A stretch of DNA of 64,000 nt, taken from assembly GCA_009746045.1 (NCBI GenBank), contig RPFO01000164.1:462712-526711 (forward strand), read 5' to 3'. Positions 10,941-21,073 of the stretch are shown here, piece by piece (within the stretch, counting starts at the first letter, position 1; the number at the start of each line of letters is the position of its first letter). This stretch comes from Mesostigma viride. Lineage: Eukaryota; Streptophyta; Mesostigmatophyceae; Mesostigmatales; Mesostigmataceae. A model generated the notes under the pieces. That model made no database searches. It was not told the DNA's origin and saw nothing but the letters and a program-made list of their open reading frames with translations. The translations under genes and the position numbers were made by a program.

Positions 10941-11250
10941 TAACTCCGTTGGGAGTATATGTAGCACATAGCCCAGAGAAGGGGCATATGGCCTATAATA
11001 CATTCTAAGAGACTTCCTGCAAGGGTGGGAATGTAAACGACCCTTGCTAGCTCTAGGTGCACCAGGGGCACCTGCACCCCCCAGAGTCTCTACTGACTAC
11101 ACCACTATACCAATGGGTACAAGCTAGGGCTATTATGCAAGCTATTCTAGCCCGCTGGGGGCGTCCACATCTTGTGGTTGATCATCAGGTCCCCGCCCCT
11201 CCAGTACACCTTGGGCTTCTGAGGGTCCTGCTTGTGGCGGAAACATAATT
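10941..11250 (-). mobile_element. Half-LINE copy, 5'-truncated (host of the nested stack)
   Basis: On the minus strand the end of ORF1 (VYWRGGDLMINHKMW, about 11170-11220) runs into the same 3' UTR type as 10145-10441. It reaches the hairpin ACTCCCAACGGAGT (near 10943-10956) and was split there by the LINE fragment at 8751-10940. It resumes at 8739-8750 and ends in the TTAA tract 8627-8738. The 13.7-kb copy shows the uninterrupted junction CATAACTCCGTTGGGAG. Confidence 0.72.
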
Positions 11251-12830
11251 AACCCTGGGTATGCTTCTAAACTATCGGGGTGTCTGCCTCCAGAGCGCCG
11301 CGCGGCTGAAGGTCTTCATGCGCATGAGGCTGCACAGGCTCCGCGCCGCGCTGGACCCACACCTGGGTGAAGTCTTGATCAGATGGTTTTCCGTCGTGGT
11401 CATAACACTGTCATGGAGCTGTATTTGTGGCGCGCCGGTTGATGCATGGAGGACTGTGCGTCGCACTTGCCCTGATGGTTTTCCGCTGGTCTTCATTTTT
11501 GTTGGCTATATCAAGGCTTTCGACACGGTCCTCTGGGAGGCTCTTTGGGCCATCCTAGCTCTGGACCGCGTGCCCCCAGCGTTTATTGCTGCCAATGTTC
11601 GCCGGCTGTATGAGCTGGCTCACAGGCAGTAGTGCGGACTGCGGAGCTGGCACCAACCCACCATTCCCCCTTCATATCACGGGGTGTGGCATTGAAGGTT
11701 GTGTCCTGTCCCCGTATCTGTTCATTATTGTCGTGGATCACGCCATGCGCTGGGCACGCGCGCGCTTTACCGCCGCGCGGCTAGCTGCTCTTAAGGGGTC
11801 CGAGCCCGGCTGGGACATCCTTAACGAGCGCGAACATGGCGGCGGTGGCCCTGGTAACCGCCTGTCCGACCTGATTTATGTGGATGATACCACCCTCGAT
11901 CATCGAGCGCCCCGAGCACATTCAGACCTGGCTGGACTGTCTGGGCTTGGAGGCGCGGGCGGTGGGGTTGGAGCGATTAGTGTCACTGAAACGGATCGAG
12001 GCGATGGTACGGTTCAATGGGGCAACCAGTCGCCCGCCGCTGCCGCGGCTGCTAGACGGGAACTGAGGAGGCCCTCGGTTCCGTGACCGCCTCGGCGATC
12101 GGTTCCGTGACCGCTTCTAATTGCTGGGGAGCATGCTCCCTGCATGACACCGCCGATCGACGATGTGGACATCCGCGCATCGACCTGGCCTGGGCTAGGC
12201 ATAGGTCGCTCAAAACCTACTGGCACTCGAAGGACCTGGGTGAGCACCGCAAGCGCATGCTCCCGTCAAACTACGTCCTGGTCCTCACGGTGGTCACCTA
12301 TGGCGCCGAGGCATGGATGGACGCTTGCACGGACACGCTGGCCAGTACGCCACACGGCTGAACGGCATAGTAACCCGAATGCTCCGCCAGGCCCTGAACG
12401 TAGGGTTTTCCGCACATAGGTCATTAGAATCTTTGTACCAGGGTATGCCTCACATTTCGGACGAGATAATTTAGACAGCGTAGGATAGCATTCGTGGGAC
12501 ATCTTGCTCGCACCAGTCAGGTAGACACTGACCTCGGTCTGGCCGGCCCCCACCGGCTTGGCCAGCCGGGGCGGCATAGATTCTGACCCGGCCTGGCCCC
12601 AGGCAAGGACATTCCTAAAAGGGTACGTAGGTAAACATGTCATGACCTAAAAACAGCAGTTGTTGGCTGACCTAGTCAGTGGTCCCAGCCCAGTTTGAAC
12701 ATCGCAATAACTCCCTCTCTCTTGCTTGGACTGCGCTATGCAGGACAAGAAGAAGTGGAAGACAATTGTCCAGGCTCACACGCCAGCCCCTGTGGCCCGG
12801 TCACCGGAACAATGATTTAAACTGTCAGCA
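11250..12830 (+). pseudogene. LINE reverse transcriptase fragment, decayed
   Basis: Pieces in shifting frames match the LINE at 49397-51869. They include NYRGVCLQSAA; a decayed catalytic strand FVGYIKAFDTVLWEAL (FVDY expected, so the first catalytic Asp is lost); EGCVLSPYLF (QGC expected); and LIYVDDTTL, which keeps the second Asp pair. The thumb and C-terminal region VTYGAEAW, then GQPGRHI-like, follow to about 12830. Several frameshifts and small insertions are present. No function is expected. Confidence 0.8.
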
Positions 12831-12945
12831 TGAGTTTTACGAAAATCACCCGACAATCAGGGCCGGCGGCCCTGCGAATGACAGGATTTTTTTTCAATTA
12901 AGGTGGCCCTTAATTAATTACCTAGCTTAGGTAGGCCTTATACCC
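12831..12945. other. Short AT-rich junction between LINE fragments
   Basis: Contains a T8 run and TTAATTAATTA near 12910-12920. It probably holds tail and target sequence between two LINE insertions. No gene. Confidence 0.5.
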
Positions 12946-13691
12946 CTCTATCTCCTCGACGGCTATCGAGTCCTGTATCGTGACCGCGTCAAGCTGCTGG
13001 GCATGGCCTGCATGCTCCCCAGCTGCGCCGGTTGATGTGGACCACCGCATCTCCCTCGCGTGGCACGCTTTGGCGCCAGTACCGGGCCCTGTGGCGCAAG
13101 CCCCTGGGCAAGATCGAGAAACAGGACCTAGCTGTTCAATTAAGGTCCTCGTCCTTCCTGTTCTCACGTATGGGGCCGAGACGTGGACCCTCACCGCCGA
13201 CCTGGCCCGCAAGCTGGACGGCGCGGTCACCAACATCAGTGCTGCAGTTCCATTTTCAGAGTAGGATACTGTATGCTGCTCATGTCCGCAATGAGGACCT
13301 GTACTGAGGGCATGCCATATATCACCATGCAGCACCATTAAGCAGCGGCGCCTGCAGCTCGTAGGGCACCTAGCTCGCACCATGCAACCAGGTAGACACC
13401 TCACGTGGCCCCCCCGCAGGACTGCGACCAGCTCAGCCTGGCCGGCACCTCCCGGCCTGACGTGGGCCGGGCCCCCCGTAATGTTAGGCGCCGCAAGGCC
13501 CGCACCTTCAAAGAACAGCTAGTAGAGGACATGGGGGGCCTAGGCCTCTCCGTGATTTGGAAGAATTAAGATGATGGACAACCGGCCAATTAAGTGGACC
13601 CAGGTCATATAGAGGACAACGAGCCCCCCCCTGTGGGGAAGCGCCCGCGTGTGCAAGCCCGTGGGAGGCACGCCAGTGCTGTATAGATAGA
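12946..13691 (+). pseudogene. Second-subfamily LINE reverse transcriptase fragment
   Basis: This codes, in broken frames, for the C-terminal part of a LINE polymerase: RDRVKLLGMACMLP, then VLTYGAETWTLTADLARKLDGAVT, then a Pro/Arg-rich end PPVGKRPRV. It is clearly related to, but diverged from, the copies at 11.25 kb and 49.4 kb. A related block (TADLAKKLDGTVT) is at about 57452-57500, and another at about 51900-52050. No intact frame remains. Confidence 0.65.
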
Positions 13692-13715
13692 TTGAATTGA
13701 ATTGAATTGAATTGT
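13680..13715. repeat. GAATT pentanucleotide tail
   Basis: GATAGATT then about four GAATT units. It separates the + strand LINE fragment from the minus-strand half-LINE and is a tail of one of them. Other copies in the window carry TTAA tails instead. Confidence 0.7.
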
Positions 13716-16010
13716 AACATAACTCCGTTGGGAGAATATGTAGCACATAGCCAAGAGAAGGGGCATATGGCCTATCATACATTCTAAGCTACTTAATGCA
13801 AGGGTGGGAATGTAAACGACCCTTGCTCTAGGTGCACCAGGGCACTTGCAGCCCCATGATCTTTGAACAAGCTATGCCCAGCTAAGGGGGAGCCTGTCAT
13901 GGGGGGGAAGATCAGCATAGCTATACAGAAGCTAGGGCATGGCGTCTCAGCATAGAGAACTTTACTCTCTGCATGGGCACAGCTTAACTATACATAAAGC
14001 TAGGCATCATCTGGGGTGTGGCACATCATAGGCACACATGTACATGGCTAAAGAATGCGCGTGGCTTAGCTGGTATAGTGCCTGTAGGCCGGAGGCGTAC
14101 ATGTACATGGCCACGGTCTATCTATTCTACACTACTGCTGCTGTATTCCCCTAATTAACCCGTGTTTTTTTTTTTAGAACGCGATATACTGCGTTGTAAG
14201 CTATTTATAGAACACGTCATAACATCTAGGGAAAATTTTTTTTCATAGTCATGTGTATACTTTCCTGAAAGCCCATAAATCAAAGGATTTTTTGAGCTAC
14301 TCAGACCTACAATATGCTAATTCATTAGAGAGATACACTGGTTTGAATACAGGGGGGTCTGGCCATGACCGCGATTTGTTGACCCTAGGTCACAAGTCAT
14401 GTGCTTATTCACAAATGGTTCATGAAAAAAATCTGGCTTCTTGCACGAGCTATGGGCAACATATGCAGGCTCTGTGAAACGAAACTCAGGCCCATTGGGC
14501 CACTGGAGCTATTTTTTATTAGCATTACAATTACAACGCAGTACAACGCAGTGGGAAAAATGAGAGCCCTTCACAACATGACCCAACGACACGAGCCCCA
14601 TAAACGGGGATATCATGAGCTAGGAGGGTCAAAACGTTGAAAATAGGTGTTGTATAAGTTATACAGCATCAAACATGCATCAAACATCATGACTGGATGA
14701 CATAATATGACTGAATCAGGCAGCCATAGCCAAAGCATCATCCACTCTCACAACGTGTTGAGCACATGCCTCGTGGGAAGGGAGGCACTGGGTTTTCATT
14801 CCATAACGTGTGCAATGCTGAAAGAAAGAGGCATGTGTAATGCAAGGCTTGGATAGGTTGAGTGATCCATGAGCTTACATGCAGGCAAAGATGACGCTGG
14901 AATGCATGCTAGCAAATGGTGGCAAGATGCCAACAACGCATGATTATACACCATGATTATGGGCACCTAGCTTATCTTCTTGCACAATCAACGCAGTATA
15001 AACCATCAATATCCAATCCTCACGATATATGCACGGCTTGACGACGTATAAAGCACCTAAATAGTGCACAACTGCAGCCTGCTATGGCTGACATGCAAGC
15101 AACGTCGAGTAGGATGGCGGTCTTAGAGAGGCTGGGCAGAGGTCGGCAGAAATAAGTGGAAAACTGGCAGAAACTAGGTAGAAACACGATATACTTACGC
15201 CTGCAAGCACTATTGAGCCGGTGGCAGAGGCCATTTCCAGGGAAATACAGCATACCGTAGCAATAGCCACGGTCACGCCTTACGCTATTTGCAGGCACCA
15301 TCATGCCCGGAGCTACCCAATAAAAGTCTGCACAAATCTCGGTTTAGCCGAGAGTCCGGGCGTTCGGAATGAATAAACATGTGTTAAGAAGTCGAAACAC
15401 CATGGAAATACCAAGCATGGTGCCGCAGCAGACCCGAGTCTTGGCGTAATAATATGTATGCCGGTTTCCAGGGGTTCCGCATGAAAGTTGGGTGAGAAAC
15501 TGGAAAAATCTACGTTTCCTTTGCCCCAGTACCTCAACAAACTCGTAGAAACCTAATTATCAACCTTTGAACGCATAATCATGGTCGTGCCACCCAACAG
15601 CCACTGAAATTCGCGCGAAAACTGGCGAGATCTACCTGCCGCCATCGCCGTCGTCTTCACCTTCGTCCCGCGAAAATGCCTGATTTCAGTGGTACATATT
15701 TGTTTGCAGCTGTCACAAAAAAAATCCAAAAAATACCAGGATTTTTTCTTGAGTTCTACGGGATGTAAGGAGGCCGTCCACCGAGTTTCAGACCGAAAAT
15801 CTCGTATCTACTGTGCCTGCCACGTGTCAGATTACAACGCGATACATCGCGTTCTAACCCTACAACGCGATACATCGCGTTGTAAAAAAACACGGGTTAA
15901 GCTGGGGCGTCTGGAGTCGCTGGGGCCGCGGGGGTCGCGCATGCCAGGGCTTGTGGCCGACGTAGATGGCCGCAGTGTGAGCCAGTACGGCAATGCGGCA
16001 ATACGGCAAA
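13716..16010 (-). mobile_element. Half-LINE copy split by a TTAA element
   Basis: On the minus strand, an ORF1 end (TACTGG ... CACAAGCCCTGG, about 15935-15990) is followed, after removal of the element at 14159-15896, by the 3' UTR 14154-13716. That UTR ends at the hairpin next to CATAACTCCGTTGGGAG. The insertion point is a few bases after the ORF1 end. The 5' side is cut at about 16000 by a palindromic AT-rich block. Confidence 0.65.
14159..15896. mobile_element. piggyBac-type non-autonomous element, 1.74 kb
   Basis: TTAA (14155-14158) is followed by CCCGTGTTTTTTTTTTT, and the right end reads AAAAAAACACGGG before TTAA (15897-15900). This is the TTAA-CCC...GGG-TTAA pattern of piggyBac insertions. 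Inside the ends lie copies of a palindromic motif, AGAACGCGATATACTGCGTT on the left and ACAACGCGATACATCGCGTT twice on the right. Only short frames are present (longest about 95 codons), none like a DDD transposase. The element interrupts a minus-strand half-LINE. Confidence 0.8.
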
Positions 16011-16072
16011 ACCTCGGCGTATTGCGTATTGCCGTATTATACGCGTATTATACGCCAAAAAAAAAAAAGTGT
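16010..16072. repeat. Palindromic CGTATTATACG repeats plus poly(A)
   Basis: Overlapping CGTATTGCCGTATTATACGCG units and an A12 run. A longer relative lies at 26920-27080. Both abut the 3' part of an ORF1 fragment. Confidence 0.6.
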
Positions 16073-16247
16073 TTTTTTGACCGGAAAAGTGGATTTTCAA
16101 TTAGGATAAAATATTCTAAGGTGTTTATCCCATGGGCGTGCCTCTCAAAAACTCTAGCTAATGTCTCAATCTTGATGAAAAACAATACAATGCACGTAGA
16201 GGTCGCCGGTAGCCGTTTGACACTCACTTGGTTGTCTCATCAATTGT
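16073..16247. other. Unassigned AT-rich spacer
   Basis: No gene. The target duplication of the next element, ATGAAGTGT, lies at its right end (16248-16256). Confidence 0.4.
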
Positions 16248-16256
16248 ATGAAGTGT

Positions 16257-16789
16257 AATTAATTAATTAATTAGTTAATTATCACGTGACTGCGTCACGT
16301 GGGTGCCAATACAAAGTAGAGGAACCTTCAACCCCTGTACACAATGAGAGGGAGGGAGGGCGCCCTAGCTTCTCTCACTGCCACCGCCCACCAGTCGGTG
16401 GGCAGGCCACATCGAGCGCTCTATCCACATCACGGGGCCGGGGCGCATCACTGTGGGACAACCATTATTAACGATACCAGAGGTAGGCTGAAGCATAGCT
16501 GATGCTGTACAAGAAAGGTGAAGTGGGCTCAACGGGCGTCTGCTAAGGCATAAGCAAATGGCCACGCTGAGGCATGGCTGGGCTAATGTGATTGCGTTCA
16601 TGCCACTCTAAACCGTTGGGGCTACTCTAAGCCGTTGGGGCTAGATCAGTATACTATGCTCGAGAAATACATGGCAAGTCATGCTATAATGTAAAAGCTA
16701 TGTCGATTGCCCTCTTCTAGACAGCTGGCTAGAATCTATTCTGGGGGAGCCCTAGGGGGTGTCGACAGTTTGTTGTTTACATAAAGGTC
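16257..16789 (-). mobile_element. Half-LINE family III copy, 5'-truncated
   Basis: A 533-bp minus-strand insertion with 9-bp duplication ATGAAGTGT at 16248-16256 and 16790-16798. It starts in the last codons of ORF1 (DLYVNNKL-like) and continues through the 3' UTR shared with 56301-56731. It ends with the hairpin CACGTGAC-GCA-GTCACGTG and a TTAA tail. Confidence 0.85.
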
Positions 16790-16798
16790 ATGAAGTGT

Positions 16799-17675
16799 GA
16801 TACTCATCCACTGCATGGTATATAGATTGCTAATTGAACTAATTCCTTATTACAACCATGAACTTATTGATAGGTATACGATTCGACCCAAAACCTTGAT
16901 ACAGTATGCAATAAAACGTGAACAGGATAGCACATACCAGATCAAAACCGCAGATTAATTACCTTCCTTGCTGGAGCTAGCCGGATGCCCACCTCATCGA
17001 TGTAGCTGCGAGCCGCTTTCCTGGCCGTCGTCGCCAATAAAACATGTCAGCAATATATTTTACACATCTATCCGCGTACAAACGTATCGACTTATTTCCC
17101 GCCTAGTAACAGTTAGCACATGCACGGCGACCGACCTGGTCGCTGATCAAACGAGGTTGCTGCACCGAGCATAGGGTCGAGACATATCTGCGCACACCCA
17201 GGCGTTGCCTGCCAATGATATACGCTGTTTAGGACCTATGGATCATGCCTGCAAAATTGCAGTTCAAAATGTCAAGCCATGCTCCCATACCAGTCAGATT
17301 TCTGCACCTCCATGGCCGCGGAGGTCAACTACCGTAGTGGCCCCAATATCTGTACGCGTAATTATCGTACGAATACTTTTAGGAATTTTTGTTACGTGTA
17401 CGAGAACTTTTGGGAATTATTTTTACTGTACGTACGTATAATGTCAGGGTATATTCAAGGGTGCGCGAGTAGTAGGTAGTTCAGTTCAGTTTGACTGAAC
17501 TGCATGTAGGTACTAGGTAGTAGCCATTTAGCTAACTGAATGCCAGCGGGCGGGTATATTGTGATGGTGTATGGGATAAATAAAAAATGCACAGTTTACC
17601 TCTGAGTCATGTCTCAACGCAGATCAAACGAAGTTTGCGCGCGAAAACTCCCTCCGGGCGCCGCGCCACGGGTAG
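16799..17675. other. Spacer with one arm of an inverted repeat
   Basis: No gene. About 17328-17376 (ACCGTAGTGG..CCCAATATCTGTACGCG) recurs inverted at about 26705-26757, on the other side of the copia element. A small palindrome CAGTTCAGTTTGACTGAACTG lies near 17481-17501. Confidence 0.55.
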
Positions 17676-17680
17676 CTAGG

Positions 17681-18464
17681 TGTCAGAAGTATCGACACAC
17701 CTGCCTGAAACTAGTACTTATAGTTTAGTGCTAGCTCTGGACTACATGAACGGGCATGTGCCGCATGTTTAAGTTCTGTTCCATAAGTGACCCAGTCATT
17801 CTGTGACTGACCTTGAACTTTGGTTGTGAATGGTTGGCTTGAGATCACGTTATGATTGTAACTGCCACACAGTCAGAAAAGAACCGGTTTGGTGTGGCCA
17901 CGTTGTAGGTAGATCATAACTGCTACGGCCCAGTAGCTGAGCCTGGAATTGTTTAAAAGGCGAAGCTACGCACCTTGTTTGCTCTCTCAGTACCTCACAC
18001 CTCACACACCGCTCCTGTGGTGGAACTAGCAGCCGGCCAGCTGCCGACTGAGACTTATTTTTATCTGAGTGAAATAAAGTAAAACTTTATATACCTATGG
18101 AATGCGGCTATGCGCCGCTACTGGCTGTTAGCTCAGGAACAACACAGGGTGTGGGACCCAGGGCCCAATAACGACAAGCCCAGCCCGCTCCAGCTTTTTC
18201 ATGATCTACTGGGCCGTAATCAGGTATTCACCAGTATGCCTCATGGCGACATCACTCAGGTCCAATGGCTTCCCTGGTCTAATAACGCGCCCTATTAGCC
18301 TTTCACCTGTCACCGCCACACGTGTGCGTGCCCACCTTCATTAGGATTCGCTGATACTCATTTCCCCTCTCACCTCTTTGGTCCATAATTGGCTAATAAA
18401 ATATACCCATTTCCCCGAAATAAAGTAAAACTTTGTGGCAAACATTGTTTTCTCACTCATAACA
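17681..18464 (+). repeat. 5' LTR of copia copy 1 (with 346-bp insert)
   Basis: This is 784 bp against 435 bp for the 3' LTR. A TATA-like TTTAAAA lies at 17952-17958 and a polyadenylation signal AATAAA at 18073-18078. The extra 346 bp (18089-18434) lies between two copies of AAATAAAGTAAAACTTT. Confidence 0.93.
18089..18434. other. Extra segment in the 5' LTR bounded by 18-bp direct repeats
   Basis: GAAATAAAGTAAAACTTT occurs at 18071-18088 and 18417-18434. The segment between them is absent from the other three LTRs of this family in the window. It has a short frame (18110-18298) of no known family. It could be a retroposed insertion with a long target duplication, or a template-switch product. 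Confidence 0.7.
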
Positions 18465-18480
18465 TGGCATCGGAGTGCGG
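18465..18480 (+). promoter_or_regulatory. Primer-binding site
   Basis: TGGCATCGGAGTGCGG starts directly after the 5' LTR and resembles the TGGTATCAGAGC site used by many copia elements, which pairs with initiator tRNA-Met. The same sequence is at 38113-38128 (minus strand) in copy 2. Confidence 0.6.
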
Positions 18481-18775
18481 TTCGCACGCCTTTCGACCTG
18501 CTTACCGCTGGTAAAAGTCGTTTCCCGAGGCTCTGCTTGCGGTTGACTTTACATTTGTGTATTTCGGCGAGATTTGCATGACGACAGCGTAGGCGGAGGT
18601 TTGATTCCCGTCTGGCGCGTGATACGAAAGGTGCTTGGTTCGATTCCTGGCCGGAATCTATTGGCCAACGTTACCTTTTTTTCTGGAGTTTTTTGCTGTT
18701 TTTTTGCTGGAATGGCTTCCGGCACTCGCAGCCAGGTCGCTTCCGCGGGTCGCGCTGCTGGCAGTAACGATTTTG

Positions 18776-19255
18776 CACTACAATACGCTTCCGCGGACAC
18801 CTTTTTCAGCGGGGAAAGTGCCCCCGGGCTTCCGGGGCAAATTCAGCAAGCGCTGCGGAACTTAGATACTAAAATTTCGTTTTTGGTTCGTACCGTACAG
18901 CCAATCATTTTGCGCCCGGATCAAATTGTGATCTGGGCACTGAACACGAAAATTTCAGCGGAACGTACGAAACACCAACGCAACTACAGAAAATTTTCAG
19001 TGACGAAACTGTAGTACCGTATACCCAAGAAAAATGTAGTAGGACTTCGCTAAATTCACGTTCGGAATTTTTCCCCGCAAGATTCCCCCGCAAGATTCCC
19101 CCGCACGATTCCCCCCGCTAGGTTCAGGCTCCAGTCGATGCTCGCCAAATGGCGCAAAAAAAGAAACATATGTTAAAATCAACGGTGCGAATCCTCGTTA
19201 CCGCTCGGGTAACATTCTCACTCATTTCGCGTCTCCTACGAACCGTATTGTAGTG
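18776..19255. mobile_element. CACTA-type miniature element in gag
   Basis: A 480-bp insertion with ends CACTACAATACG and CGTATTGTAGTG. Copy 2 of the copia element has the empty site (AACGATTTTGATGCCGATG), which shows a 2-bp TG duplication (18774-18775 and 19256-19257). CACTA-led inverted ends mark the EnSpm/CACTA superfamily. Subterminal tandem units GCAAGATTCCCCC (about 19070-19110) fit that group. It has no coding capacity. Confidence 0.86.
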
Positions 19256-20192
19256 TGATGCCGATGACGCTGCCGGTCTGGCCGCTTTGACTGCATCATC
19301 CGTAACTCTTACCGATTCGGGTCTCCCAGGCGAAGTATTTTTTGACGCAGCAGCTGGGCTGGCTGCCCTGGCTTTGCCCCCGCCCGGTGGTGACGAGGAC
19401 GCCGCCCTCGGTGCTCCCGATGGTGAGAATCGGGCCGTTGACGGTGGTGGTTTGAGCCGCGGTACGGCGGGGGGGGGCCCCGCCCGAGCCTCCTTTGTGG
19501 CTTGCAAGGAGCTTTTGAAGGATGTTCGTGGGGTCAAGGTTTTTACCGGCTCAGATTGGACGCTGTGGATCCCTTTTAAGGACCATTTTTTGGGCCTTGT
19601 TTCCCTTTATGCTGGCCTCCTTGGAGTGCTGGCAGGTGTTGTCCAGAACGTGCAACTGGATCGGCTCCTTTACGTTGCCTTGTTGGCCGTCGTCGATGGG
19701 CCTGCGCGTGCCTTGATGCAGACGCTCCCCCTGGATCGTCGCCTGGGCAGTCTGGCCATCACCAAGCTCATCCAGGTCTATGAGCATGGCAAGCTCACCA
19801 AGTCCATGCGTCTGGACTTGTGGAAACAAATGGCCCAACTTCGTCAAACTGCTCGCGAGACTGTGGAGCCGTATGTGAACCGCTCGGAACTGCTGTACGC
19901 CAAGCTACAGGCTGCAGGCATTACGTTCCCAGTCGCTGCCTTCATTGCCAGCGTCCTCAGCGGTCTGCGCGCCGAGTACAGGCCCGCGCTAATCTCCCTC
20001 CGTCTTGACGAGGTCGAGACTGTTCCGGTCCTGCGGCAGCGCCTGATGGAAGTTGAAGATCTGCTGACGGGTGGCCTCCCGTCCCCTGCAGATTCTGGCT
20101 CTGCCTCCAACCACGCATACCATACCCCTGGCCGGGGGCGTGGCCCACGGCATGGCGGTGCCCGCGGCAACGGCAACGGCAGCAGCAACGGA

Positions 20193-20223
<31 letters not shown>

Positions 20224-20240
20224 ACGGCACCGGCAACGGA

Positions 20241-20282
<42 letters not shown>

Positions 20283-21073
20283 CATGGCAACGGCCGCGCC
20301 CACGGCAATGGCCACGGCAACGGCCACAGCCATGGCGGCAGCAGCGGGGGGCGCGGCGGGCGCGGTGGTGGTCGCGGTGGTGGCGCAGGGGTCGGGCGTG
20401 GTCGCGGGCCGCCCTGCTCCGTCTGCGCCAAGCCTGGACATGACGCCGCCACCTGCTGGACTGCCCATCCCGCCCAGCGCCCTGCTCACCTCCGCGGTGA
20501 CGGCGCCGGGCACGCCCATCACACCGACGCAGGCCTGCCTCCCTTGGAGACGACGTACGCGTTCCACGTGGGTCGAGGCCCTTTGTGTGCTTCCCTGCGC
20601 GCCAACCCTTTAGGTGCTTCCCTGCGCGACGGTGTGCAGCCTCACGGGCAGGCCTCGCTTCGTCCAGTGCACGGCCTTGCGCCTTCCCCGTCCCGCTCGG
20701 GCAGTCGTCTCTCGGCACCCCGCCCCAGCACCTCCTCGGACTCGACGGCTGGTTCCTCAACCACCGCTCCTTCTGTGCTTCACACGGCCGCAACGGCCTC
20801 GGCTAGGTGTGCCCCGGAGTGGGTGGTTGACACGGGTGCCACGTACCACATGACGCCTCACCGGGCGGACTTTGGCGATGGATTTGATCCCGCCTTCCGG
20901 CTGCGCATCACCGGCTCGGGCGGCAATCTGCATGCGGGCGGCAGGGGCCCTCTGCTTCTCCGGCTCGGCACCCCGGACGTGCACCTCGGCCCAGCTTTGT
21001 ATGTCCCAGGCCTTCAGGCCCGCCTACTCTCGGTGAGCCAGCTCTTTAAAGCCGGCCATGATGTGGACTTTAA

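Noticed and set aside
18577-18660. Functional tRNA gene
   Set aside because: Only T-arm-like pieces are visible; no acceptor pairing, D-arm or anticodon arm could be built.
19844-20793. Long minus frames rich in Pro/Leu or Arg/Cys opposite copia gag, and their mirror images at 36281-37236
   Set aside because: Shadows of the Asn-Gly repeat and GC-rich gag codons; they repeat identically in both copia copies with no domain.
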